Source: Streptomyces chumphonensis (GTDB taxonomy: Bacteria; Actinomycetota; Actinomycetes; Streptomycetales; Streptomycetaceae). Taken from it: a stretch of 64,000 bases of DNA. The first letter of the stretch is position 1. Each line of letters starts with the position of its first letter. Position numbers and translations under genes: made by a program. This document shows, piece after piece, positions 23,647 to 31,213 of this stretch. Location of the stretch: contig NZ_JACXYU010000005.1 in assembly GCF_014779715.1 (NCBI RefSeq), positions 286,959-350,958 on the forward strand. Direction: 5' to 3'. The notes below the pieces were generated by a model. It did not search any database. It saw nothing but the letters and a program-made list of their open reading frames with translations, and was not told the DNA's origin.

Positions 23647-25019
23647 TGGATTGGAGCTACACCGTCCGCGTGTGGAGCATCCGAAAGCGCCCGTACCGCA
23701 AGCCGTTCCAGCTTCGCTGGCAGGTGGGCGAGCGGGCACATTCGGAGTCGTTCCTCACGGCCGGGCTGGCGGAGAGCCGCAAGGCTCAGCTCATCACAGC
23801 CGCCAGGGCAGGTGAGCCGTTCGACGTGGAAAGCGGGCTTCCGAAGTCCCTGCTGCGTGAGCAGGAAGACATCTCGTGGTACCAACACGCACGGCAGTAC
23901 ATCGAGATGAAGTGGCCTCACTCCCCCGCGTCCACACGGAAGACGCTCGCGGAGGCCATGGCCACCGTGACGCCTGTGCTCGTGAAGGACACCCAAGGCA
24001 TGGGGGACGCCCGTGTCGTCCGCGCGGCGCTGTACGGCTGGGCATTCAACGTGAAGCGTTGGGACGAGGAGCCGCCGCCCGAGTACCAAGCCGTGTTGGC
24101 ATGGTTCGAGCGGAAGTCGAAACCCACGTCAGCCCTGGCGGACAGGATGCTCGTGCGGAAAGCGCTGGACGCCCTGACTCGCAAGTTGGACGGCAAGACG
24201 GCGGCTTCGTCAACGATCCGCCGGAAGCGGGCCATTTTCCACAACGCGCTTGTCTACGCCGTTGACGCCGGGCTTTTGACCGAGAACCCGATTCCCCGGG
24301 TGAGCTGGAGCCTGCCTGAGCCGGTCGAAGAGGAGATCGACCCATCGTGCGTGCCCGAGCCCGTCCAGGCGGCGGAACTGCTGAACGCCGTGCGGGCGCA
24401 GGGTGCCCGTGGCCGGCACCTGGTCGCGTTCTTCGGCTGCATCTACTACGCCGCTGCGCGGCCCGCCGAAGTCGTGGGGCTGCGGCAGGAAGACTGCACA
24501 CTCCCCCGCCGTGGCTGGGGCCTCCTGCAACTACAGGAGACGCGTCCGCGAGCGGGCGCGGCATGGACGGACTCCGGGCAAGCGCACGACAGCCGTGGGC
24601 TGAAGCACCGGTCGCGAAGGGCGGTGCGGCCGGTTCCCATTCCGCCCGAGCTGGTGGCCATGCTGCGGTGGCACGTCACGGCGCACGGCGTGGCCCCGGA
24701 CGGTCGGCTCTTCCGGACGCTGCGGGGTGGACTCGTGCAGGAGAGCGGCTACGGGGAGGTCTGGGCGCGGGCACGGGAGAAAGCCCTCCCAGCGGGCGCC
24801 GCGAAAACGCTCATGGCGAAACGGCCCTATGACCTCCGCCACGCAGCGGTGTCCACCTGGCTCAGCTCCGGGGTGGAACCGCAGCTGGTGGCCAAGCGGG
24901 CCGGCCACAGCGTGGCCGTGCTCTTCCGGGTGTACGCGAAGTTCCTCGGCAACGCGGACGAGGCGGCGAACGCCAAGATCTCCGCTCGGTTGGGGGAGCG
25001 GGGGACGCCGTCCCCCTGA
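23646..25019 (+). CDS. int: Tyrosine recombinase (AICE integrase)
   Basis: 457 aa. Site-specific recombinase that integrates the element into tRNA-Tyr and, with Xis, excises it. An N-terminal AP2-like arm-binding region (SIRKRPYRKPFQLRWQVGER) and SAM-like core-binding domain precede the catalytic domain. The first Arg is in YYAARPAEVVGLRQED, the His-x-x-Arg box in PYDLRHAAVSTWLSSG with the second His in RAGHSVAV, and the nucleophile Tyr in FRVYAKFL. All six expected landmarks are present, so it looks active. It ends 174 bases before the attR repeat. Confidence 0.92.
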   Translation: MDWSYTVRVWSIRKRPYRKPFQLRWQVGERAHSESFLTAGLAESRKAQLITAARAGEPFDVESGLPKSLLREQEDISWYQHARQYIEMKWPHSPASTRKTLAEAMATVTPVLVKDTQGMGDARVVRAALYGWAFNVKRWDEEPPPEYQAVLAWFERKSKPTSALADRMLVRKALDALTRKLDGKTAASSTIRRKRAIFHNALVYAVDAGLLTENPIPRVSWSLPEPVEEEIDPSCVPEPVQAAELLNAVRAQGARGRHLVAFFGCIYYAAARPAEVVGLRQEDCTLPRRGWGLLQLQETRPRAGAAWTDSGQAHDSRGLKHRSRRAVRPVPIPPELVAMLRWHVTAHGVAPDGRLFRTLRGGLVQESGYGEVWARAREKALPAGAAKTLMAKRPYDLRHAAVSTWLSSGVEPQLVAKRAGHSVAVLFRVYAKFLGNADEAANAKISARLGERGTPSP

Positions 25020-25151
25020 GCCCCACGCATGCCCCATAGGTGCAGGTCACCCACCCGACGCCCGTCCACGGCTCGTCCAGAACCACTGGTAGAGGACGTG
25101 ATCGAACGGGACGGAGTGAGACAGTCCGGCACTCCGCTGGGCACCGACACG

Positions 25152-25192
25152 AAGAGGCCCCTGCCTGCTTGTATGCAGGTCAGGGGCCTCTT
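25152..25192. terminator. Terminator inside the AICE right end, downstream of tRNA-Tyr
   Basis: AAGAGGCCCCTG plus CCTGC pair with GCAGG and CAGGGGCCTCTT (one bulged base) around a short loop. It lies at the element edge, immediately beyond the 3' end of the reconstructed tRNA-Tyr, and can also end the rightward int transcript. Confidence 0.75.
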
Positions 25193-25193
25193 G

Positions 25194-25253
25194 CGTTCCT
25201 GTGGCGGCGCCAGGATTCGAACCTGGGAAGGCTGAGCCGGCAGATTTACAGTC
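25194..25253 (-). repeat. attR: 60-bp repeat within the intact tRNA-Tyr
   Basis: Identical in all 60 bases to 10236-10295, 14,958 bp away. It covers the 3' half of tRNA-Tyr from the anticodon stem-loop to the 3' end plus 8 bases of flank. The next bases differ between the two copies, defining the repeat edge inside the anticodon stem. Confidence 0.93.
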
Positions 25254-25283
25254 TGCTCCCTTTGGCCGCTCGGGCACACCGCC
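25202..25283 (-). tRNA. tRNA-Tyr (anticodon GTA), AICE target restored
   Basis: Minus-strand 82-nt class II tRNA starting GGCGGTGTGCCCGAGCGG, anticodon stem-loop GCAGACTGTAAATCTGC with GTA, a long variable arm, and T arm GGTTCGAATCC. The acceptor is fully paired with an A discriminator. Its 3' half is supplied by the integrated element, so the gene remains functional. Confidence 0.95.
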
Positions 25284-25468
25284 TGGGATGGGCCGTCGTG
25301 AGCCGTGCTCCTCGACGACGGGGTAAACCATACCTGATGGGTGGGGGTGCTTCGCCACTCGGTTGATCAGCGGCCGGGCCGGGTGGGCGGGGCTAGGCTT
25401 GCGGGCGCGGACGCCGTCGGGCGGGCCGTCGTCCCTACCGGATCTACGCATTGAGGAGCCAACCCACG

Positions 25469-25957
25469 ATGGCCGACTCCAGTTTCGACATCGTCTCGAA
25501 GGTCGAGCGGCAGGAGGTCGACAACGCCCTCAACCAGGCCGCCAAGGAGATCTCCACGCGCTACGACTTCAAGGGCGTGGGCGCGAGCATCGCCTGGTCG
25601 GGCGAGAAGATCGAGATCCGTGCCAACTCCGAGGAGCGCGCGAAGGCGGTCCTGGACATCTTCGAGACCAAGCTGGTCAAGCGGGGGATCTCGCTGAAGG
25701 CGCTGGAGTCCGGGGAGCCGCAGGCGTCGGGCAAGGAGTACAAGATCTTCAGCTCGATCCAGGAGGGCATCTCCCAGGACAACGCCAAGAAGGTCGCCAA
25801 GGTCATCCGCGACGAGGGGCCCAAGGGCGTCAAGGCGCAGGTGCAGGGTGACGAGCTGCGGGTCAGCTCGAAGAGCCGTGACGCGCTTCAGGAGGTCATC
25901 ACCCTGCTGAAGGGCAAGGACTTCGACTTCGCCCTCCAGTTCGTCAACTACCGCTGA
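25469..25957 (+). CDS. yajQ: YajQ family nucleotide-binding protein
   Basis: 162 aa. [20 protein letters not shown] is the family signature, with [19 protein letters not shown] and the C-terminal [14 protein letters not shown]. YajQ proteins have two ferredoxin-like halves; several bind c-di-GMP and others nucleic acid or tRNA, so the exact activity here is open. The ATG at 25469 has a GAGGAG site; a slightly longer frame is open. It is a single gene just right of the AICE insertion site. Confidence 0.93.
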   Translation: MADSSFDIVSKVERQEVDNALNQAAKEISTRYDFKGVGASIAWSGEKIEIRANSEERAKAVLDIFETKLVKRGISLKALESGEPQASGKEYKIFSSIQEGISQDNAKKVAKVIRDEGPKGVKAQVQGDELRVSSKSRDALQEVITLLKGKDFDFALQFVNYR

Positions 25958-25990
25958 CGGGTGGGCCCGCCCGGTCGGACGCCGGGCGGG

Positions 25991-26440
25991 TCAGCGTTCG
26001 ACGGTGAGGCGGAAGACGGGGTGCTTCGGGGCGATCGCGAGCAGTTCCGCGTCCGTGGCGTCGGGGCCGACGCCGCCGAAGAAGACGCCCACCTCGGCTT
26101 TCCAGCGCCGTAGGTAGGCCCGCAGGAGCGGGGGCTTCTCCTCGTCCGGCACCTCGACGGCGGTGAAGCGCCGGGTCCGGCGGCCGAGCCGCAGTTCGCC
26201 GCCGCCCGCAGCCCGCAGGTTGTGCGTCCACTGGACGTGGCCGCGCGGGGCGACGAGGTGGAGGTGGCCGTCCGCCGTGAGGGGGTTCACGGGGGTGCGG
26301 CGCCAGGCGCCGGTCTTCCGGCCGCGCACGGCCAGGATCCTGGCCCCCCACACGCTGACGCCGCGGCGGGCGAGCCAGGCGACCAGCGGGTTGAGCACGT
26401 GGACGGTGAAGCGGCCGGGTTTGATGACGTGTGCGGGCAT
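25991..26440 (-). CDS. F420-dependent nitroreductase-family oxidoreductase (DDN-like)
   Basis: 149 aa. Split-barrel deazaflavin-dependent nitroreductase family. Diagnostic segments are VHVLNPLVAWLARRG, ILAVRGRKTGAWRRTPVNPL, LVAPRGHVQWTHNLRAAG and a C-terminal HPVFRLTV. The family includes mycobacterial Ddn, which uses reduced F420. Divergent from a TetR regulator with a palindromic operator in between, suggesting it is the regulated target. Its substrate is unknown. Confidence 0.85.
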   Translation of the reverse strand: MPAHVIKPGRFTVHVLNPLVAWLARRGVSVWGARILAVRGRKTGAWRRTPVNPLTADGHLHLVAPRGHVQWTHNLRAAGGGELRLGRRTRRFTAVEVPDEEKPPLLRAYLRRWKAEVGVFFGGVGPDATDAELLAIAPKHPVFRLTVER

Positions 26441-26462
26441 GGCGGGACCTCCACGATGTGAG

Positions 26463-26486
26463 CACTGCTCTCGTCATAGAGCAGTG
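26463..26486. promoter_or_regulatory. 24-bp palindrome, likely TetR operator
   Basis: CACTGCTCT and its exact complement separated by 6 bases, 23 bases upstream of the leftward F420-family gene. A related palindrome AGAGCAATGCTCT lies at 26511-26523, 42 bases upstream of the TetR start. Both share the AGAGCA/TGCTCT half-site, fitting a divergent TetR-controlled promoter pair. Confidence 0.65.
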
Positions 26487-26564
26487 TCCCACCCGGGCAC
26501 GCCCCCGGCAAGAGCAATGCTCTCGTTCTTGGCCGGTGCTCCGACGCCTGGCAGACTCCTCCCC

Positions 26565-27281
26565 ATGACGGTGATCAGAGGGGCCAGGGAGCGCGCGCGG
26601 AGCGACGTGACGGCGGCCATCAAGGAGGAGGCGCGGCGCCGGCTGGCCGCCGAGGGCGCCGCGCGGCTCTCGCTGCGCGGCGTCGCGCGGGAGCTGGGCA
26701 TGGTCTCCTCGGCGCTCTACCGCTACTTCCCCAGCCGGGACGAGCTGCTGACGGCGTTGATCATCGACGCGTACGACGCCGTCGGGGAGGCCGCCGAGCG
26801 CGCGCTGGACGCGGGGGCGGGGGCCCGGCCCGTCGCCCGCTGGACGGCCGTCTGCCGGGCGGTGCGGGACTGGGCGCTCGCGCATCCGCACGAGTACGCC
26901 CTCATCCACGGCTCGCCGGTGCCCGGCTACGCGGCGCCGCAGGCCACCGTGGGCCCGGCGTCCCGCGTCGGGCTGGCCCTGATCGCCGTGGTGGCCGACG
27001 CGCACGCGGCCGGGGCGCTGCGGACGTCGGGTCCGCCCGTGCCCGAGGCGGTGCTGCGCGACGTGGCGGCCCTGCGTGAGCGGCTGGGGCTTCCGCTGCC
27101 CGCGTCCGTCCTGGCGGAGGCGGTGGCCGCCTGGTCGCAGTTGTTCGGGCTGGTCGGCTTCGAGGTGTTCGGCCAGTTCGAGCGGGTCATCGACGCCCGC
27201 GACGCGTTCTTCGACCACGCGGCCGCCCGGCTGGCGCGCCTGGTGGGCTTGGAGGAGCTGGAGGGGGACTCCGGGCGCTGA
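26565..27281 (+). CDS. TetR/AcrR-family regulator with WHG-type C-terminal domain
   Basis: 238 aa. HTH at residues about 15-60: AIKEEARRRLAAEGAARLSL, RGVARELGMVSSALYRYFPS, RDELLTALI. The C-terminal part contains AHPHEYALIHGSPVPGY, characteristic of the TetR_C_13/WHG group, where a ligand pocket controls DNA binding. The ATG at 26565 is chosen because the sequence to its left is promoter DNA with operators. It probably represses the divergent F420-dependent oxidoreductase and itself. Ligand unknown. Confidence 0.88.
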   Translation: MTVIRGARERARSDVTAAIKEEARRRLAAEGAARLSLRGVARELGMVSSALYRYFPSRDELLTALIIDAYDAVGEAAERALDAGAGARPVARWTAVCRAVRDWALAHPHEYALIHGSPVPGYAAPQATVGPASRVGLALIAVVADAHAAGALRTSGPPVPEAVLRDVAALRERLGLPLPASVLAEAVAAWSQLFGLVGFEVFGQFERVIDARDAFFDHAAARLARLVGLEELEGDSGR

Positions 27282-27290
27282 GCGCGGCCG

Positions 27291-27794
27291 TCAGGGTGCG
27301 GCGACCTTGGCGACGAAGTCGTCCAGGTTGGCCAGGGCCCGCTCGATGCGCTGCTCCAGGGTGAGGGACTCCGTGTGCCGGACGAGGCGGCGGGCGGGCC
27401 GGCGGATGCCGCGCAGGTAGAGGGAGCACTTGAGGTCGGCGCAGAAGTACAGGCCGACGGAGTTGCCCGCCCGCCCGGCGGCCCCGGCGCGCGGGGCGAC
27501 GAGGAGGCGCACGCCGGACAGGTCGTGGGCGGTGAGGCAGATCTGGCACATGCCGGACCTGACGGTTCCGGCCGGCCGTCCGGAGGTGCCGCGCAGCAGG
27601 ACGCCGACGGGCCCGTCGGCGCGGGGCAGGACGAGCAGGGAGCGCTGGGGGGCCGTCGGGTCCGTCCAGCCGAGGAAGTCGAGGTCGTCCCAGGGCGTCG
27701 TGGGGAAGTCCGTCGGGAGGCGCAGGCGGGACGCCTCGCCCTTGCTGCAGTTGATGAAGCCGGCCCGGACGGCCTTCTCGGTGAGGGGTTCCAT
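27291..27794 (-). CDS. FBP domain protein (EF-G-binding type zinc finger)
   Basis: 167 aa. Treble-clef zinc finger of the FBP family: C-x2-C in SGMCQICLTAHDL, and the second pair in YFCADLKCSLYLRG. N-terminal LTEKAVRAGFINCSKGEASR is also typical. In staphylococcal FusB the same zinc domain binds EF-G and rescues ribosomes from fusidic acid; actinobacterial single-domain members are usually annotated FBP domain proteins with no proven role. Start ATG at 27794. It converges with the TetR gene, 9 bases apart. Confidence 0.82.
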   Translation of the reverse strand: MEPLTEKAVRAGFINCSKGEASRLRLPTDFPTTPWDDLDFLGWTDPTAPQRSLLVLPRADGPVGVLLRGTSGRPAGTVRSGMCQICLTAHDLSGVRLLVAPRAGAAGRAGNSVGLYFCADLKCSLYLRGIRRPARRLVRHTESLTLEQRIERALANLDDFVAKVAAP

Positions 27795-27813
27795 GTGGGG
27801 CCAAGCTATCCGG

Positions 27814-27858
27814 GGGCACGACCGCTGTCCTGCGGTTTTTGGGGCAGCGGTCGTGCCC
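27814..27858. terminator. Terminator between VOC and FBP genes
   Basis: GGGCACGACCGCTG and its exact complement flank a 17-base loop with a T-run, 10 bases beyond the VOC stop. It ends the leftward htpX-yccF-VOC operon. Confidence 0.75.
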
Positions 27859-27867
27859 GCGCGGTGG

Positions 27868-28218
27868 TCAGCCCTCGCGGTGGCTGACGACGTTGACCAC
27901 GCGGCCCTCGGGGTCGCGGGTGAAGAAGCGGCGGACGCCCCAGGGCTCGTCGGTCAGCGGGTGGACGATCTCGGCTCCGGAGGCCAGGACGGCGGCGTGG
28001 ACGGCGTCGACGTCGTCCACCTCGATGCTGAGGTCCGGGACGACGGGCGCCGTCTCCTCGCGGATGAAGAGGAGTTGGGCCGTCGGGTTGGACGGCGAGG
28101 CCAGGGCCATGACCCAGCCCAGGTTCATGACCTCCTCCAGGCCCAGGAGGCCGTAGAAGTCGCGGTTCTCGGCCAGGGCGTGGGTGTGCGCGTCGGGGAC
28201 GACGCGGCGGACGGTCAT
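27868..28218 (-). CDS. VOC-family (glyoxalase-like) protein
   Basis: 116 aa. One glyoxalase/bleomycin-resistance fold: RDFYGLLGLEEVMNLGWVMA, DLSIEVDDVDAVHAAVLASG, EIVHPLTDEPWGVRRFFTRD, PEGRVVNVVSH. The late PWGVRRFFTRDPEG pattern is typical of small VOC proteins; metal ligands are only partly clear (His near the start, Glu in DLSIEV). The ATG at 28218 overlaps the end of the YccF gene by 4 bases, so they are coupled. Substrate unknown. Confidence 0.8.
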   Translation of the reverse strand: MTVRRVVPDAHTHALAENRDFYGLLGLEEVMNLGWVMALASPSNPTAQLLFIREETAPVVPDLSIEVDDVDAVHAAVLASGAEIVHPLTDEPWGVRRFFTRDPEGRVVNVVSHREG

Positions 28219-28613
28219 CGGAGCGCGTACCCCCGGGGTGCGTCGGAGCGGACGATCTCGCGGCCGAGCGGCATCAGCGAGACGGGCACCAGCTTGAAGT
28301 TGGCGATGCCGAACGGGATGCCGATGAGGGTGAGGCAGAGGACGACGCCGGAGGCGATGTGCCCGAGGGCCAGCCACCAGCCGGCCAGGACGAGCCACAG
28401 GATGTTGCCGACGAGGGAGCCCGCGCCCGCGTCACCCCGTTCGACCACGGAGTAGCCGAAGGGCCAGAGCGCGTAGACGCCGATGCGGAAGGAGGCGATG
28501 CCGAAGGGGATGCCGATGACGGTGAGGCACAGGAGCACGCCCGCCGCGAGGTAGCCCAGGAAGAGCCAGAAGCCGACGAGCACCAGCCAGATGACGTTCA
28601 GGATCGTCTTCAC
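28215..28613 (-). CDS. YccF domain membrane protein
   Basis: 132 aa. Internally duplicated membrane protein: each half has a hydrophobic helix and a GIPFGIA turn ([40 protein letters not shown]), the hallmark of YccF. About four transmembrane segments. YccF has no established function. Its ATG at 28613 overlaps the htpX stop by 4 bases. Confidence 0.87.
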   Translation of the reverse strand: MKTILNVIWLVLVGFWLFLGYLAAGVLLCLTVIGIPFGIASFRIGVYALWPFGYSVVERGDAGAGSLVGNILWLVLAGWWLALGHIASGVVLCLTLIGIPFGIANFKLVPVSLMPLGREIVRSDAPRGYALR

Positions 28614-29473
28614 GGTGTCCAGCCTGCCATGCGTTCGAGCCGGGCGATGCGTTCGGACATCGGGGGGTGGGTGGAGAAGAGGCGGGAGAGCCCCTCACCG
28701 GGCCCGAACGGGTTGGCGATCATGAGGTGGCTGGACGTCTCCAGCCGGGGCTCGGGGGGCAGCGGCAGGCGCCTGGTGCCGGCGTCGAGCTTGCGCAGGG
28801 CGGAGGCGAGGGCCAGCGGGTCGCCGGTGAGCTGCGCCCCGTCGGCGTCGGCCTCGAACTCGCGGGAGCGGCTGACGGCGAGGCGGATCACGGAGGCGGC
28901 GAGGGGCCCGAGGATCATGAGCATCAGCATGCCGACGAGGCCGGGGCCCTCGTCGTCGTCGGTGCGGCCGAAGGGGATGAGCCAGGCGAAGTTGGCCAGG
29001 AAGACGACGACGGAGGCCAGCGCCCCGGCGACGGAGGCGATGAGGATGTCCCGGTTGTGGACGTGGCTCAGCTCGTGCGCGAGGACGCCGCGCAGCTCGC
29101 GTTCGTCGAGGAGGCCGAGGATGCCCTCGGTGCAGCAGACGGCGGCGTTGCGCGGGGTGCGTCCGGTGGCGAAGGCGTTGGGGGCCTGGGTGGGTGAGAC
29201 GTACAGCCGGGGCATGGGCCGGCGCGCGGCGGTGGAGAGCTCCCGGACGATGCGGTAGAGCTGGGGCGCCTGGAACTCGCTGACGGGGCGGGCGCGCATG
29301 GCCCGCAGGGCGAGCCGGTCGCTGTTCCAGTAGGCGTAGGCGTTCGTGCCGAGGGCCACGAGGACGGCGACGAGCAGGCCGGTGCGACCGAAGAAGCCGC
29401 CGACGACGACGATCAGCGCGGACAGCGACCCCAGCAGCAGGGCGGTCCTCAAACCGTTGTTGCGGCGGTGCAC
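28610..29473 (-). CDS. htpX: Membrane metalloprotease HtpX homologue
   Basis: 287 aa, M48 family zinc protease that degrades misfolded membrane proteins. Two N-terminal helices ([37 protein letters not shown]), the zinc motif HELSH in [18 protein letters not shown], two further helices, and the third ligand in [10 protein letters not shown]. The GTG at 29473 has a GGAGGG site 6 bases away; the open frame further upstream runs through a structured leader. It heads an operon with YccF and VOC genes. Confidence 0.92.
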   Translation of the reverse strand: MHRRNNGLRTALLLGSLSALIVVVGGFFGRTGLLVAVLVALGTNAYAYWNSDRLALRAMRARPVSEFQAPQLYRIVRELSTAARRPMPRLYVSPTQAPNAFATGRTPRNAAVCCTEGILGLLDERELRGVLAHELSHVHNRDILIASVAGALASVVVFLANFAWLIPFGRTDDDEGPGLVGMLMLMILGPLAASVIRLAVSRSREFEADADGAQLTGDPLALASALRKLDAGTRRLPLPPEPRLETSSHLMIANPFGPGEGLSRLFSTHPPMSERIARLERMAGWTP

Positions 29474-29503
29474 GGTACGCCCTCCAGGTGGTGCAGCAGG
29501 GGA

Positions 29504-29568
29504 GCGCCTCGCTCCGGTGGTCCCTCCACCTTCCAGTGGAACCTCCCGGAGGGGACAACGCGAGGCGC
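29504..29568 (-). promoter_or_regulatory. Cloverleaf-like structured leader upstream of htpX
   Basis: On the minus strand an 8-bp outer stem (GCGCCTCG / CGAGGCGC) closes over three consecutive perfect hairpins: CCTCCGGGAGG, TTCCACTGGAA and GGTGGAGGGACCACC, which follow each other with no spacer. The whole is 65 nt and ends 30 bases before the htpX start. It looks like a cis-regulatory RNA or thermosensor-type leader. The loops of the first two hairpins are only 3 nt. No known riboswitch family is recognised. Confidence 0.5.
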
Positions 29569-29617
29569 CGTCCACGGGTTCCCGCCGGTGGGCGGGGTGC
29601 TGGACCGATCCGGCGGG

Positions 29618-31213
29618 TTACAGGAGGGAGCCGGAGACGAACCGCAGGACGAGCTGCGGCGCACCGGAGAGGACGACGCCCGCGACGGCGGTCACCGCCA
29701 GGGCGACGCCGACGGGCGCCGGGAGGCTGAGCCGGGCGGGGGCGCCCACGGGGGCGCGGAAGAGGAGGGCCGTCCAGCGGAGGTAGTAGACGAGGCCGAT
29801 GACGACGTTCACGGCCATGACGACGGCGAGCTGGCCGAGCCCGGCGTCGACGGCGGCGGCGAAGACGCTGACCTTGGCGAACAGGCCGATGACGCCCGGG
29901 GGCAGCCCGGCCAGGCAGAGCAGGAAGAACGCGAGGGCGAGGGCGGTCGGCGCGTGGGCGGCGTAGAGGCCGCGGAAGTCGGCCACGCGGGTGCCGCCGT
30001 CCGCGCCGGGTCGCGCGCCCGCGCGCGGGGCGCGGTGCAGGCGCAGGACGACGGCGAAGGCGCCGAGGTTCACGACGGCGTACATGAGGGCGTAGGCGAC
30101 GGTGGCGCCGACGGCCCGTCCGGGGTCGTCGCCGTAGGCGGCCGAGGCGATGGGCACCAGCAGGTAGCCGGCCTGGGCGACGGACGACCAGGCCAGCAGC
30201 CGTACCGCGCTGTGCGGGGCGTCGGGGCGCTGGCGCAGCGCGCCGACGTTGCCGACGGTCATGGTGAGCGCGGCCAGCACGCCGACGACCGGTCCCCAGG
30301 TGCCGGCGTAGGCGGGGAAGGCGTAGAGCGTGACGAGGATCAGGCCGGAGAACCCGGCGGCCTTGCCGATGACGGACAGGTAGGCGGCGACGGGCACGGG
30401 CGCGCCGACGTAGGTCTCCGGCACCCAGAAGTGGTAGGGCACGGCGGCCGTCTTGAAGGCGAAGCCGACGAGGGTGAGGACGATCCCGGCGGGGACGAGC
30501 ACGGTGAGCCGGGGGTCGACGTCGGTGAGGCTCTGCGCGACGGTCCGCAGGTGGAGGCTTCCGGTGGCGGCGTAGACGAAGCTGATGCCGAGCAGGCTGA
30601 CGGCGGTGGCCGTGACGGAGGACAGGAAGAACTTCAGCGCGGCCTCGGACGCCTTCCGGTCCTCGCGGCGCAGGGCGATCAGCGCGAAGACGGGCAGCGA
30701 GGCGACTTCGAGGGCGACGACGAGCGTGGCCAGGTCGCGGGCGGCGGGCAGCAGGGCGGCGCCCGCGACCGAGGAGAGCAGCAGGAACCAGTACTCGCCG
30801 GGCGGGAGCTTGCTGTCGGCGACGGTGGTCACGGAGAGCAGGGCGGTGAGCAGCGCGCCGCCGAGGACGAGGAGCTGGATCGCCAGCGCGAAGCCGTCGG
30901 CGGTGTAGCTGCACGCGGCGGCGTCGGTGGTGAGGCAGAACGTGGAGCGGTCCTCGCCGACCAGCGGCAGCAGGGAGAGCGTGGCGAGGGCGAGGCCCGC
31001 GACGGCGGCCCAGCCGAGCAGCGGCTTGCGCCGCTCGGGCAGGAAGAGGTCGGCCAGGAGGAGGAGCAGGGCGACGGCGGCGGTGACGGCGACGGGGGCG
31101 AGCGCGACCCAGTCGACCGACTGCACCAGGTCCGCGGCGAGCGCGGCGGTGTCCCCCGGGTGCGCCGACGCGGCGGGCGGGGCGGGCGGGGCGGGGGTGA
31201 CGGTCTCGGTCAT
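29618..31213 (-). CDS. nuoN: NADH-quinone oxidoreductase subunit N
   Basis: 531 aa antiporter-like membrane subunit of complex I, a proton channel module. It has some 14 hydrophobic helices, with the conserved functional segment LVVALEVASLPVFALIALRR, TAAVPYHFWVPETYVGAPVP and a Lys in VIGKAAGFSG. The start ATG at 31213 gives a 20-residue Pro/Ala-rich leader before the first helix and overlaps nuoM by 4 bases. It is the last gene of the operon. Confidence 0.93.
   Translation of the reverse strand: MTETVTPAPPAPPAASAHPGDTAALAADLVQSVDWVALAPVAVTAAVALLLLLADLFLPERRKPLLGWAAVAGLALATLSLLPLVGEDRSTFCLTTDAAACSYTADGFALAIQLLVLGGALLTALLSVTTVADSKLPPGEYWFLLLSSVAGAALLPAARDLATLVVALEVASLPVFALIALRREDRKASEAALKFFLSSVTATAVSLLGISFVYAATGSLHLRTVAQSLTDVDPRLTVLVPAGIVLTLVGFAFKTAAVPYHFWVPETYVGAPVPVAAYLSVIGKAAGFSGLILVTLYAFPAYAGTWGPVVGVLAALTMTVGNVGALRQRPDAPHSAVRLLAWSSVAQAGYLLVPIASAAYGDDPGRAVGATVAYALMYAVVNLGAFAVVLRLHRAPRAGARPGADGGTRVADFRGLYAAHAPTALALAFFLLCLAGLPPGVIGLFAKVSVFAAAVDAGLGQLAVVMAVNVVIGLVYYLRWTALLFRAPVGAPARLSLPAPVGVALAVTAVAGVVLSGAPQLVLRFVSGSLL

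Larger units (their letters stand above)
10296..25253. mobile_element. Integrative and conjugative element (AICE) in tRNA-Tyr, 14,958 bp
   Basis: Bounded by the exact 60-bp repeat, this segment carries the full module set of actinomycete AICEs of the pSAM2 type: tyrosine integrase and excisionase at the attR end, a replication protein with an adjacent repeat array, an FtsK/SpoIIIE-type TraB DNA translocase, small membrane proteins typical of plasmid spreading, a GntR-type regulator resembling KorSA-type repressors, and accessory genes. Transfer in these elements moves double-stranded DNA through TraB, without a relaxase, and none is seen here. The rightward transfer/replication block is high-GC and tightly overlapping; the leftward left-end block (10.4-13.7 kb) is visibly lower in GC, suggesting a separate acquisition. 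All core genes look intact, so the element may be functional. Confidence 0.92.

Noticed and set aside
25469..25957. YajQ as part of the AICE c-di-GMP circuit with the GGDEF protein
   Set aside because: It lies outside attR and is a conserved chromosomal gene; proximity to the insertion is probably chance.
29474..29575. Upstream ATG extension of htpX to 29575
   Set aside because: The extra 34 residues run through the structured leader and lack homology; the GTG at 29473 has a good ribosome site.
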